Assembly (NCBI RefSeq): GCF_012396365.1 | Contig: NZ_JAAXPG010000008.1 | Location: 124,001 to 188,000, forward strand | Direction of reading: 5' to 3' | DNA: 64,000 nt | Source: Nocardiopsis alborubida | Lineage (GTDB): Bacteria > Actinomycetota > Actinomycetes > Streptosporangiales > Streptosporangiaceae | Notes under the pieces: model-generated | Told to the model about the DNA's origin: nothing | The model's database searches: none | Seen by the model: only the letters and a program-made list of their open reading frames with translations | Part shown: piece by piece, positions 51,357 to 59,972 of the stretch | Layout of the letters: every line of letters starts with the position of its first letter | How positions within the stretch are numbered: the stretch's first letter is position 1 | Made by a program: the position numbers and the translations under genes

Positions 51357-53237
51357 ATGACTGATCCATCAAAGGTAGATACCGACTCGAACCCGGGCGC
51401 GCCCGAACCCCGGTTCGCCCAGCTCCGGGTGCTGTGGTCGTTCGTGCGCCCGCACCGGAACAAGCTGGTGCTGGGCCTGGTCCTGGCCCTGTTCGGCTCG
51501 GCGCTCGAACTCGCCAACCCGATGGTGATCAAGCTCGTCCTGGACACCGTCTCCGGCGGGGGCGGCCTGCTCGTGCCGATCTCCCTGCTGCTGGGCCTGT
51601 TCGTGCTGGGCACGGTGTCCGGCCTGTGGCACTGGATCCTCCTGGGCACCGTCGCCGAGAAGGTGGTGCTGGACGCGCGCACCTCGCTCGTGCGCCGCTA
51701 CTTCCGAGCCGCGCTCATCCCGCTGTCGCGCCGCTCCTCCGGCGAGCTCGTCACCCGGGCGACCTCCGACACGGTCCTCCTGCGCGAGGCCGCCTCCAGC
51801 AGCGTCATCAGCCTCATCAACGGCAGCGTGCTGCTGGTGGGAACGCTGGTCATGATGGGCGTGCTGGACCTGTTCCTGCTCACGGTCACCTTCGTCGCGG
51901 TGCTCGTGGTCACCGTCCTGTTCCTGACGCTGATGCCCGCCCTGGCCAAGGCGCAGGAGAGGGCGCAGAACTCCCTGGGCCTGATGGGCGGCATGCTCGA
52001 CGGCGCGCTGCGGGCGGTCCGCACGGTCAAGGTCAGCCGGGCCGAGGAGCGCCTGAGCGGCCAGATCCTCGAACACGCCCGGGAGTCCGCGCGGCACGGC
52101 ATGCGCTCGGTGCGGCGCGAGGCGGTCGCCTGGACGATCGCGTTCAGCGGGATCCAGCTCGCCATCATCGCCATCCTGGGCGTGGGCGCGCTGCGGGTGT
52201 CCTCGGGCGCGATCGACGTCTCCACCCTCATCGCCTTCCTGCTCTACGCGTTCACCCTGATGACCCCGGTCATGGAGCTGTCCCAGAGCGTCACCACCCT
52301 CCAGTCGGGTGTCGCCGCGGCCAGGCGCATCCGTGAGGTGGAGGCCATCCCGCTCGAACCCTCCTCCGAGGCGGCGCCCGCGCCGGCCGTCCCCGCGGAC
52401 GACGCCGTGCGTGAGGGCGCGGACGGCCTCGCGCACGCAGAGCGCGGGGGCGCGCTGCTGGAACTGCGCGGGGTCACCGCCCGGTACGCGCCCGGCGCCG
52501 AGTCCGCCCTGGACGGAGTGGACCTGGCCGTCCCCCGGCGCGGGCACACCGCGATCGTGGGGCCCTCGGGCGCGGGCAAGACCACCGTGTTCTCGCTGCT
52601 GCTGCGCTTCCTCGAACCCGAGGAGGGGCAGCTGTTCCTGGAGGGGACCCCCTACCGGGAGCTCACCCCGGGCCAGGTGCGCGGCCGCTTCGCCTATGTG
52701 GAGCAGGACACCCCGGTCATCCCCGGCACCATCCGGGAGAACCTGCTGTTCAGCCACCCCGACGCCACCGAGGAGGAGGTGCGCCGGGTCCTGGGCCAGG
52801 TGCGGCTGGCCGACAAGGTCGACGCCCTGGAGGAGGGGTTGGACACCCCGCTGGACGCCACGTCCTTCTCCGGGGGCCAGCGCCAGCGCATCGCCCTGGC
52901 CCGCGCTCTGCTGCGCTCGCCGGACGTGCTGCTGCTGGACGAGGCCACCTCGCAGGTGGACGCGATCACCGAGGCCGCCATCACCGAGAGCGTGCGCGCC
53001 CACGCCGCCCGGGCGGCCGTGGTGACCATCGCGCACCGGCTGTCCACCGTGATCCACGCCGACACCATCGTGCTGATGGAGGACGGACGGGTGCGGGCCA
53101 GGGGCACGCACCGGGAGCTGATGGACCGGGACGAGCTGTACCGGGAGTTGATCGCGGCACTGCACATCGCCGGATCCGGGGCTCCGGACCCCGACGGCGA
53201 CCGGACGGAGGCGGACCGGGTGACCCCGGTCACGTGA
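51357..53237 (+). CDS. ABC-type multidrug/lipid exporter (fused permease-ATPase)
   Basis: A 626-residue half-transporter. Six membrane helices lie between about residues 35 and 310; the ATPase follows with Walker A GPSGAGKTT (near 402), signature SFSGGQRQRIALARAL (near 503), Walker B VLLLDEATSQVD and the His switch TIAHRLSTVIHAD. It would work as a homodimer, exporting an unknown drug, lipid or peptide. A 45-residue hydrophilic linker (EAIPLEPSSEAAPAPAVPADD) separates the halves. Divergent from TetR, which presumably represses it; its ATG sits about where transcription should begin. Confidence 0.92.
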   Translation: MTDPSKVDTDSNPGAPEPRFAQLRVLWSFVRPHRNKLVLGLVLALFGSALELANPMVIKLVLDTVSGGGGLLVPISLLLGLFVLGTVSGLWHWILLGTVAEKVVLDARTSLVRRYFRAALIPLSRRSSGELVTRATSDTVLLREAASSSVISLINGSVLLVGTLVMMGVLDLFLLTVTFVAVLVVTVLFLTLMPALAKAQERAQNSLGLMGGMLDGALRAVRTVKVSRAEERLSGQILEHARESARHGMRSVRREAVAWTIAFSGIQLAIIAILGVGALRVSSGAIDVSTLIAFLLYAFTLMTPVMELSQSVTTLQSGVAAARRIREVEAIPLEPSSEAAPAPAVPADDAVREGADGLAHAERGGALLELRGVTARYAPGAESALDGVDLAVPRRGHTAIVGPSGAGKTTVFSLLLRFLEPEEGQLFLEGTPYRELTPGQVRGRFAYVEQDTPVIPGTIRENLLFSHPDATEEEVRRVLGQVRLADKVDALEEGLDTPLDATSFSGGQRQRIALARALLRSPDVLLLDEATSQVDAITEAAITESVRAHAARAAVVTIAHRLSTVIHADTIVLMEDGRVRARGTHRELMDRDELYRELIAALHIAGSGAPDPDGDRTEADRVTPVT

Positions 53238-53395
53238 GCGCGCGGTAGCATCCGGCCAGAACCGGACGGCGCGAACGGTTCGACGGCCACGGCCGCGGGG
53301 GCACCGCTCCCCGCGGTCCGGTCCGCCTCCTTTTCGTCCCGTGCGCCGTGCCCCGCGGTGCCCGTACCCGGCGCCGCGGCGCCAGCGAGGGATCC

Positions 53396-54559
53396 ATGAC
53401 CGACTTCGCCCAGTACCAGGACGGCGTCTACGCCGACGCGACCAACGGCCGCCTGCCCGAGCTGCCCTACCACCACGAGGACCTGCGCGACCTGGCCGAG
53501 AGGGCCATGGAGCCGGGGCCGTTCGGCTACGTGGAGGGCGGCGCAGGGCGGGAGCGCACCGCCCGCGCCAACGTGGACGCGTTCGCCCGCTACGCGCTGC
53601 GCCCGCGCAGCCTGCGGCCGGGAGCCGGGGAGTCCGGGGGGCTGGGGGTCACCCTGTTCGGCAGGGAGTACGCCACACCGTTGCTGACCGCGCCGATCGG
53701 CGTCCTGGAGCAGGTGCACGAGGAGGCCGAGCTCGCCGTGGCCGAGGGCGCCAACGCCCTGGGCGTGCCGATGGTGCTGTCCACGGCCGCTTCCACCCCG
53801 ATGGAGCGGGTGGCCGAGGCGGCCGGCTCCTGGTGGTACCAGCTGTACTGGCCCAGCGACGACGCGCTGGCGGAGTCGTTCGTGCGGCGGGCGACGGCGG
53901 CGGGGGCGGAGGCGGTCGTCGTCACCGCCGACACCAAGCGACTGGGGTGGCGGCCCCGCGACCTGGCTCTGGGCCACCTGCCGTTCCTGCGCAGCCAGGG
54001 CACGGCGAACTACTTCAGCGACCCCGAGTTCCGGTCCCGGCTCAAGGCCGACCCGGAACCGGGCGGGGTGTTCACCGAGGCGGTGTTCCACTTCCTGGGC
54101 GCGTTCGCCAGCAGGTCCCTGAGCACCGACAACATCGCCCGCATCCGCCGGTGGACGGACCTGCCGGTGCTGGTCAAGGGAGTCGTGCGCGGGGACGAGG
54201 CAGCCGACCTGGTGTCGGCGGGCGTGGACGGGATCGTGGTCAGCAACCACGGCGGGCGGCAGATCGACAACGCCGTGGCGGCGCTGGACGCCCTGCCCGA
54301 GGTGGTGGACGCGGTCGGCGACCGCGCCACGGTGCTGTTCGACTCGGGTGTGCGCTCGGGTGCCGACGTGGCCGTGGCGATGGCGCTGGGCGCCAGGGCG
54401 GTGCTGCTGGGGCGTCCGTGGGTGTACGGGCTGGCCGTGGGCGGCGCCGCGGGCGTGGAGCACGTGCTGCGCGCGACGCTGGCCGAGCTGCAGATCACCG
54501 CCGAGCTGATGGGCAAGGACGCGGCGGACCTGGACGGGAGCGACGTCGTGCGCCGCTGA
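53396..54559 (+). CDS. FMN-dependent alpha-hydroxy-acid oxidase (lactate 2-monooxygenase-like)
   Basis: A 387-residue flavoenzyme of the glycolate oxidase/lactate oxidase family that oxidises a 2-hydroxy acid to the keto acid. The N-terminal FGYVEGGAGRERTARAN is the family signature, PIGVLEQVHEEAELAVAEGAN follows, LVKGVVRGDEAADLVSAGVDG contains the FMN-binding Lys, and the catalytic His-Arg pair is in SNHGGRQID. The C-terminus has DSGVRSGADVAVAMALGARAVLLGRPWV. Length and N-terminus fit lactate 2-monooxygenase best, but the exact substrate is open. The ATG at 53396 follows GAGGGA. Confidence 0.9.
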   Translation: MTDFAQYQDGVYADATNGRLPELPYHHEDLRDLAERAMEPGPFGYVEGGAGRERTARANVDAFARYALRPRSLRPGAGESGGLGVTLFGREYATPLLTAPIGVLEQVHEEAELAVAEGANALGVPMVLSTAASTPMERVAEAAGSWWYQLYWPSDDALAESFVRRATAAGAEAVVVTADTKRLGWRPRDLALGHLPFLRSQGTANYFSDPEFRSRLKADPEPGGVFTEAVFHFLGAFASRSLSTDNIARIRRWTDLPVLVKGVVRGDEAADLVSAGVDGIVVSNHGGRQIDNAVAALDALPEVVDAVGDRATVLFDSGVRSGADVAVAMALGARAVLLGRPWVYGLAVGGAAGVEHVLRATLAELQITAELMGKDAADLDGSDVVRR

Positions 54560-54665
54560 CCCACGGCCGGTCCCGGAGGCGCCGCCCGCGTGCGGACGAG
54601 GGCGGAGACCACGCGCCGGGGCCCGGTCTCATGGGCCCCGGCGCAAGAGGACGGCCGTCCGCCGC

Positions 54666-55091
54666 TCAGGAGGCGGCCGGGGACTCGGCGGTGCCGAACG
54701 GGTTGTCGACGACGTAGCGCCACAGCCCGTCCGCGCCCCGCCGGGCCACGTCGGTCGCGGTCCCCCGGATGTCGACCTCGGTGCCGTCCGGGCCGGTCCC
54801 CCGGATCGCCCAGTCCACGATGAGGAAGGCGATGTCGTCCGCCACGTGCGTCCGCCGGGGGATGACTCTGATGGGCACGCCCAGGCCCATCAGGCGCGCG
54901 TTGGCGTCGCGCCGCTCCGTTCCGGTCAGGGGGCGGGCGGGGTCCAGGACGAGGATGCCGCCCTCCTCGTAGACCCTCTCCAGCTGGTCGGGGTCGCCGG
55001 AGTTGAAGGCGCTGGCGAACACGTGGGGGTGCTGCGCCGCCTCGGTCGTCAGGGGCAGAATGTCACCATGCTCCGTGCTTCGATCGCTCAT
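54666..55091 (-). CDS. SnoaL/DUF4440-like protein
   Basis: A 141-residue cone-fold protein related to ketosteroid isomerase-like SnoaL/DUF4440 domains, with FASAFNSGDPDQLERVYEEGGILVLDP as the typical opening helix-strand and DGLWRYVVDNPFGTAES at the end. No firm catalytic residues are seen. Its start codon overlaps the predicted start of the divergent HxlR regulator by 24 bases, an unusual head-to-head overlap. Confidence 0.8.
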   Translation of the reverse strand: MSDRSTEHGDILPLTTEAAQHPHVFASAFNSGDPDQLERVYEEGGILVLDPARPLTGTERRDANARLMGLGVPIRVIPRRTHVADDIAFLIVDWAIRGTGPDGTEVDIRGTATDVARRGADGLWRYVVDNPFGTAESPAAS

Positions 55092-55607
55092 GGCCACAGC
55101 CAAGCAGACGCCCCCGCGGCTCACCAAGGGGAAAGCGGCCCCTGGGACCGCGAACTGGTGCCCGACGCCGCGGGCGAGACCCGCGAGCCCTCGGCGGCCT
55201 GCCCGGTGGAGGCCGCACTGGGCGCCGTCTCGGGGCGCTGGACGACCCTGGTGCTGCGCGAGCTGATGCACGGCCCGCGCTCCTACGGTGGGCTGCGCCG
55301 GGCGCTGCCCGGGCTGAGCGACAAGGTGCTCTCCGACCGGCTGCGGACCCTGGTGGACCTGGGGCTGGCCGAGCGCCGGGAGACCGCCGGGTTCCCGGTC
55401 CGCACGACGTACACGCTCACCGCCCGCGGGCTGCTGCTGCGGCCGCTGTTGGTGGAGCTCTACCGCACCGGCCGGGGGCTGCTGGCGGCGCCGGGCCCGG
55501 ACCCGGCGGACGCGACCCTGAAGAGGGACCCGGCCCCGGAGGCGGCGTGCGCCCCCGGGACCGGTCCGTTTGCTTCCGGTCCCTCCGACCGCGGTGTCAG
55601 CCCTTGA
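55068..55607 (+). CDS. HxlR-family transcriptional regulator
   Basis: A 179-residue winged helix-turn-helix regulator. The HxlR signature CPVEAALGAVSGRWTTLVLREL (Cys at residue 45) is followed by SYGGLRRALPGLSDKVLSDRLRTL and the wing RRETAGFPVRTTYTLTARG. Redox or aldehyde sensing through the conserved Cys is typical of the family. The start is uncertain: the ATG at 55068 lies inside the divergent gene's first codons, while a GTG at 55158 would leave a proper promoter gap. It most likely controls the adjacent SnoaL-like gene. Confidence 0.85.
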   Translation: MLRASIAHGHSQADAPAAHQGESGPWDRELVPDAAGETREPSAACPVEAALGAVSGRWTTLVLRELMHGPRSYGGLRRALPGLSDKVLSDRLRTLVDLGLAERRETAGFPVRTTYTLTARGLLLRPLLVELYRTGRGLLAAPGPDPADATLKRDPAPEAACAPGTGPFASGPSDRGVSP

Positions 55608-56496
55608 CGGCTCCGGAGGTCAGGCCCGCCACGATCCTGCGTTGCAGGAGCAGGGCGAAGATGATCAGCGGGACCGACACCAGGACCGACGCGGCCATGA
55701 TCTGCCCGATCGGGTTCTCGTAGCCGACCCGCTGGAAGGTCGCCACGAAGACCGGGACCGTCTGCACGTTCAGGTCGTTCGGGGCGAAGGAGAAGGCCAG
55801 CAGGAACTCGTTGGTGGAGTACACGAAGGTCAGGATGGCCGCAGCGCCCACGCCCGGCGCCGCCAGCGGCGCCACCACGCGCAGGAAGGCCTGGAACGGG
55901 GTGGCCCCGTCCACCTTCGCCGACTCCTCGATCTCCTTCGGGATGCCCGCGAAGAACGTGGTGAGGATGAAGACGGCCAGCGGCAGGGTCAGCGCCACGT
56001 ACGGGATGATCATGCCAGCGAAGGAGTTGAGCAGGTTGATCCCGGTCCACTCGTTGAGCTGGAGGTACATCTGGTAGAGCGGGTTGACCAGCGCCACCGG
56101 CGGGAACAGGGTCGCGACCAGGGTGGCGGCCAGGATCGCGAACTTGCCCGCCAGCGGCAGCCGGGCCAGGGCGTAGCCCGCCAGCGAGGCCACCGGGATG
56201 CAGATCAGCGTGGTCACCGTCGCCACGATCAGCGAGTTGCGCAGCGCGAACTGGAAGCCCTGGTTGAAGATCTCCCGGTAGTTGCTGAGGTCGAAGGGTC
56301 CCTGGAGGATGTTCGGGTCGGTGATCGCCGCCGACCCCGACCGCAGGCTGGTCATGCCCATCCACAGGAACGGGAACAGGCACCACAGCAGCACCACGGC
56401 CAGCCCGAGCAGCTTGAGGGTGTTGCCCACCGCCGGGTGGACGCGTCGGCGCGGCTTGTGCACCGACCCGCTCGGCCTCACCGTCTCGGCCGTCAT
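55597..56496 (-). CDS. sugar ABC transporter permease (MalG type)
   Basis: A 299-residue CUT1 permease with six hydrophobic segments and the EAA loop IEESAKVDGATPFQAFLRVVA. Its ATG overlaps the stop of the MalF-type gene by four bases (ATGA), so translation is coupled. Part of the alpha-glucoside uptake operon with the binding protein and MalF-type permease upstream. The stop falls inside the end of the converging HxlR gene (about ten bases overlap). Confidence 0.93.
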   Translation of the reverse strand: MTAETVRPSGSVHKPRRRVHPAVGNTLKLLGLAVVLLWCLFPFLWMGMTSLRSGSAAITDPNILQGPFDLSNYREIFNQGFQFALRNSLIVATVTTLICIPVASLAGYALARLPLAGKFAILAATLVATLFPPVALVNPLYQMYLQLNEWTGINLLNSFAGMIIPYVALTLPLAVFILTTFFAGIPKEIEESAKVDGATPFQAFLRVVAPLAAPGVGAAAILTFVYSTNEFLLAFSFAPNDLNVQTVPVFVATFQRVGYENPIGQIMAASVLVSVPLIIFALLLQRRIVAGLTSGAVKG

Positions 56497-57392
56497 CGCT
56501 TCTCCTTCCGCGGCGCCTCACCGATCATGTGGCGACCCATCCGGCTGATGAAGGCCAGGCCGACGAGCATGACGATGACGAACGTGACCGTGGACAACGC
56601 GTTGGCGTAGCCCAGGTCCGGGTCCCGGACCAGGTAGCGCTGCGCGTAGACCGACAGGGTGGCCAGCGAGTTCGAGTAGCCGGTGAACACGTACGCGAAG
56701 TCGAACATGCGCAGGGCGTCCACCGTGCGGAACAGCAGGGCCACGACGATCGACGGGCGCAGCAGCGGCAGGGTGATGTTCCAGAACCGCTGGAGCGCGT
56801 TGGCCCCGTCCACCCTGGCCGCCTCGTAGTAGTCCTTCGGGATGGTCTGGAGGCCCGCCAGCAGCAGCAGGGCCACGAACGGCGCGGTCTTCCACACGTC
56901 GGCGCTGATGATGCCGACCATCGACCAGACCGGGTCGCGCAGCCAGTTGATGTCCGTGCCGAGGACGGCGTTCACGAAGCCCGGGTTGGGGTCGAACATG
57001 AACCGCCACACCTGCGCGGCCACGGCGGTCGGGATGACCCACGGGATCAGGATGACCGCGCGGGTCAGGCCCCGCCCGAAGAAGGCCTGGTGCATGATCA
57101 GCGCGAAGGCCATCCCGACGAGGAACTCCAGCGACACCGACGCGACCGTGAACACCAGGGTGTTCCAGACGGCGTTGAAGAAGCCCGAGTCGGTCAGGAC
57201 CCGGACGTAGTTGTCGACTCCGGTGAACTCCTGGCGGAACCCCCGGATCTGGTAGAGGCTCATCCCGATCGCGTAGAAGACCGGGAAGAGCGCGATCACG
57301 GCCATGAAGGCGAACGACGGGGCGAGGAATATCCGCCCCATCGCACGCTCACCCAGGCCCCTGCCCACGCGGACTGTCTGGGTCGTCGCCAT
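56493..57392 (-). CDS. sugar ABC transporter permease (MalF type)
   Basis: A 299-residue permease with six hydrophobic segments and the EAA loop YYEAARVDGANALQRFWNITL. It starts five bases after the stop of the binding-protein gene and overlaps the next permease by four bases, giving a tightly packed three-gene operon. A shared ATPase of the MsiK type must come from elsewhere. Confidence 0.93.
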   Translation of the reverse strand: MATTQTVRVGRGLGERAMGRIFLAPSFAFMAVIALFPVFYAIGMSLYQIRGFRQEFTGVDNYVRVLTDSGFFNAVWNTLVFTVASVSLEFLVGMAFALIMHQAFFGRGLTRAVILIPWVIPTAVAAQVWRFMFDPNPGFVNAVLGTDINWLRDPVWSMVGIISADVWKTAPFVALLLLAGLQTIPKDYYEAARVDGANALQRFWNITLPLLRPSIVVALLFRTVDALRMFDFAYVFTGYSNSLATLSVYAQRYLVRDPDLGYANALSTVTFVIVMLVGLAFISRMGRHMIGEAPRKEKR

Positions 57393-57397
57393 GCGGC

Positions 57398-58708
57398 CTA
57401 CTCTTGCTCAAGCGCGTCGTTGGCCGCCTGGTCGACCGCCTCCAGGGCCGCGTCGGACTCCTCCTGCCCCCGGAAGGCCGGGTGCAGGCTGTCCTGCATG
57501 GCCAGGGACAGCGAGTTGTAACCGGGCACCGGCGGGCGGGCCTGGGCCTGGGCGAGGATGTCGCCGAGCATCTGGAAGTCGGGGTCGTCGGTGTTCTCGT
57601 AGGCGCTCGCCATGGTCGGCGGCAGGCTGTTCTGGAGCAGGATGTCCTGCGCCTCGGGGTCGGTGGCCGCCCACAGAACGAACTCGCGGGCCAGTTCCTT
57701 GCTGTCGCTCAGCGTGCTGACCGCGTTGTTGAGCCCGCCCAGCGCGCTGGTGGTGCCCTCACCGCTGAAGGTGGGAAGCGGGGCGACCGCGAAGTCGTCC
57801 GTGACCGCGCTCTCCTCGTCCCCCTCTCCCGCCAGGAGCGGGATGGCGTAGGGCCAGTTGCGCATGTAGACGGCCTCGCCCGCCTGGAACAGGGCGCGCG
57901 CGTCGTCCTCGACCATGGTGTCGAAGCCGTCGGCGTAGAACCCGCTCTCGTAGGCCTCGGTCATGAAGTCCAGGGCCGTGGTGGCGGCGTCGCCCTCCAG
58001 GAAGGTGCTCTGCTCCTGGGCGTCGTCGAAGAGCTGGCCGCCCGCGGACCAGTACATCTCCAGGTAGTTGACGACGAAGCCCTCGTACTGGTCGCCCTGG
58101 CCGACGTAGGCGGAGATGCCCTCCTCCTCGGCGGCCGCCATGCCGGTCTCGTAGAGCTCGTCCCAGGTCGTGGGCGGCTCCTCGATGAGGTCGGTGCGGT
58201 AGTAGAGGAACGCGCCGTTGGAGGAGTAGGGCAGTGCGTACAGCTCCTGCTGCCACTGGGAGCTGTCGACGGCTCCCTCCAGGCTGACGCCCTCGACCTC
58301 GCCGCGCAGGTCCTCCAGGCTCTCGACGTAGCCGTACTCGGCGAACTCACCGGTCCAGATGACGTCCAGGCCCAGGACGTCGAACTCCCCCGCCTGGTTC
58401 TGCAGGTCCTGGAACATGGCCTGGCGCTGCTCGTCGGCGGTGGGGGCCAGGAAGAAGATGTCGACCTGCTGCTCGGGGTTGTTCTCGTTCCACAGGCGCG
58501 CGACCTCCTCGTGGATCGCGCGGTCGGCCCCGGTGACCGCCCAGACGAACGCCGGGTCCTCGGCGAGGCCCGCGGTCTCGCCGCCCTCCCCGGCGGTCTC
58601 CTCACCCGGGGGTTCGCCGCACGCGGTGGCCAGGGTGAGGCTCAGTGCGGCGAGCCCGGCAGCGCATGCGCGCACCGTGTACCTCTTCTGGTGTGAATGC
58701 ACTGGCAT
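57398..58708 (-). CDS. alpha-glucoside/maltooligosaccharide-binding lipoprotein (predicted)
   Basis: A 436-residue solute-binding protein. The signal peptide ends in lipobox LTLATAC followed by GEPPGEETAGEGG. The mature receptor has the DEQRQAMFQDLQNQAGEFDVLGLD and WPYAIPLLAGEGDEES segments typical of trehalose/maltose binders of family 1. GGAGAGAG precedes the ATG. Its specificity is inferred from the divergent LacI-GH13 genes. A LacI-type operator lies about 80 bases upstream, over the likely -10 region. Confidence 0.9.
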   Translation of the reverse strand: MPVHSHQKRYTVRACAAGLAALSLTLATACGEPPGEETAGEGGETAGLAEDPAFVWAVTGADRAIHEEVARLWNENNPEQQVDIFFLAPTADEQRQAMFQDLQNQAGEFDVLGLDVIWTGEFAEYGYVESLEDLRGEVEGVSLEGAVDSSQWQQELYALPYSSNGAFLYYRTDLIEEPPTTWDELYETGMAAAEEEGISAYVGQGDQYEGFVVNYLEMYWSAGGQLFDDAQEQSTFLEGDAATTALDFMTEAYESGFYADGFDTMVEDDARALFQAGEAVYMRNWPYAIPLLAGEGDEESAVTDDFAVAPLPTFSGEGTTSALGGLNNAVSTLSDSKELAREFVLWAATDPEAQDILLQNSLPPTMASAYENTDDPDFQMLGDILAQAQARPPVPGYNSLSLAMQDSLHPAFRGQEESDAALEAVDQAANDALEQE

Positions 58709-58786
58709 GGCTCTCTCCTTCCGCGCCGGGTGGGTGTCCGGGCGCGCGGCGTCGAGTGTGTGCTGGGTCATCCCCCCGTGGTCGTG

Positions 58787-58800
58787 CGCAAACGATGCCA
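58787..58800. promoter_or_regulatory. LacI-type operator, binding-protein side
   Basis: CGCAAACGATGCCA matches the operator at 58886 in 11 of 14 positions. It covers the probable -10 (CATCGT) of the leftward operon, whose -35 would be TTGACT 18 bases away. Confidence 0.65.
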
Positions 58801-58885
58801 CCGACTGTGTGACCTAGTCAACAGAGAATGCGTCTCGATATACGCCATGCACGGAAAGGAACGGTGTGCCGTCCGAACATCCTGC

Positions 58886-58923
58886 TGAAAACGTTGCCAT
58901 AACCCGGGTCACGCTCCTACCGT
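58886..58923 (+). promoter_or_regulatory. promoter and operator of the LacI gene
   Basis: TGAAAACGTTGCCA (58886-58899) fits the LacI/CcpA-type operator pattern TGnAAnCGnTnnCA and contains the -35 box TTGCCA (58894-58899). After an 18-base spacer comes TACCGT (58918-58923), seven bases before the ATG at 58931. Confidence 0.75.
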
Positions 58924-58930
58924 GGACGGC

Positions 58931-59950
58931 ATGGCCAGCCAACCCGCGAGCATGCGGGACGTCGCCCGTCGAGCGGGGGTCTCCCTCTCGACGGTCTCCC
59001 GTGTGCTGCGCGGGGCCCCCGGGGTCGCCCCGGAGGTCCGCCAGCGCGTCCAGCGGGCCGCGGACGAGTTGGCCTACGTGGTCTCACGCAACGCCTCGGG
59101 TCTGGTCACCGGCCGCACGGGGCGGGTCGCGGTGGTCGTGCCCTTCCTCCAGCCGTGGTTCTTCGGGGTGGTCCTCGCGGGTATCAGCGACGCGCTGCGC
59201 GAGGCGGACCTGGACATGCTCGTCTACCAGGTCGGCGAGACGCGGGCCCGGCAGGGCTGGACGCGGGCGCTGCCGCTGCGGCGCAACACCGACGCCGTGG
59301 TCACCGTGTCCATGGACCTGTCCGAGGAGGAGTGCCACCGGCTGGACGACGTGGGCGTGCCCGTGGTGCTGGTCGGGCAGAGGGTGCCCGGTCGGGCCAG
59401 CGTGTACATCGACGACCGGGCCGGTGCCGCGGGGGCCACCCGGCACCTGCTCAACCTGGGGCACACGCGCGTGGCCTACATCGCCTCCCTGTCCGGAACC
59501 TGGTCCAGCACCAGCTCACGGCACCGGCTGGAGGGGCACGAGGCGGCCATGGTGGAGGCGGGGCTGGCACCGCGGAGCGTGGCCAAGGCCACCGGGCACA
59601 CGGGCGGTGAGCTGGCCATGGGAGAACTGCTGTCGGACCACGATCCGCCCACGGCCGTGCTGGCGGAGTTCGACGACATCGCGCTGGGCGCGTACCGCAC
59701 GCTGCGCCGCTCGGGCGTGCGCGTGCCGGACTCGATCTCCCTCATGGGCTTCGACAACCACGACACCGCGGCGGTGATGGATCTGACCACCGTCGACCAG
59801 GCTCCCTACGACACCGGGCTGACCGCGGGTCGGCTCACCGTGGACATCCTCGGCGGGACGGCCGGGCGCCTCCAGGTGGAGATGCCCACCCAGCTCATCC
59901 TGAGGCAGTCCACCGCCGCGCCCCGGGGCACGCGCGGCCTGTTCTCATGA
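58931..59950 (+). CDS. LacI-family transcriptional regulator
   Basis: A 339-residue repressor. The N-terminal helix-turn-helix is SMRDVARRAGVSLSTVSRVL with the hinge helix VRQRVQRAADELAYVVSRNA, followed by a periplasmic-binding-like sugar domain (VAVVVPFLQPWFFGVVLAGI ... MGFDNHDTAAVMDLTTVDQ). The ATG at 58931 is chosen because the -10 box ends seven bases earlier; the GTG at 58922 lies inside that box and cannot be translated. It is followed by the GH13 gene after 22 bases and divergent from the uptake operon, whose promoter carries a matching operator. Confidence 0.93.
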   Translation: MASQPASMRDVARRAGVSLSTVSRVLRGAPGVAPEVRQRVQRAADELAYVVSRNASGLVTGRTGRVAVVVPFLQPWFFGVVLAGISDALREADLDMLVYQVGETRARQGWTRALPLRRNTDAVVTVSMDLSEEECHRLDDVGVPVVLVGQRVPGRASVYIDDRAGAAGATRHLLNLGHTRVAYIASLSGTWSSTSSRHRLEGHEAAMVEAGLAPRSVAKATGHTGGELAMGELLSDHDPPTAVLAEFDDIALGAYRTLRRSGVRVPDSISLMGFDNHDTAAVMDLTTVDQAPYDTGLTAGRLTVDILGGTAGRLQVEMPTQLILRQSTAAPRGTRGLFS

Positions 59951-59972
59951 CCGAACACCTGGGGGAACCAAC

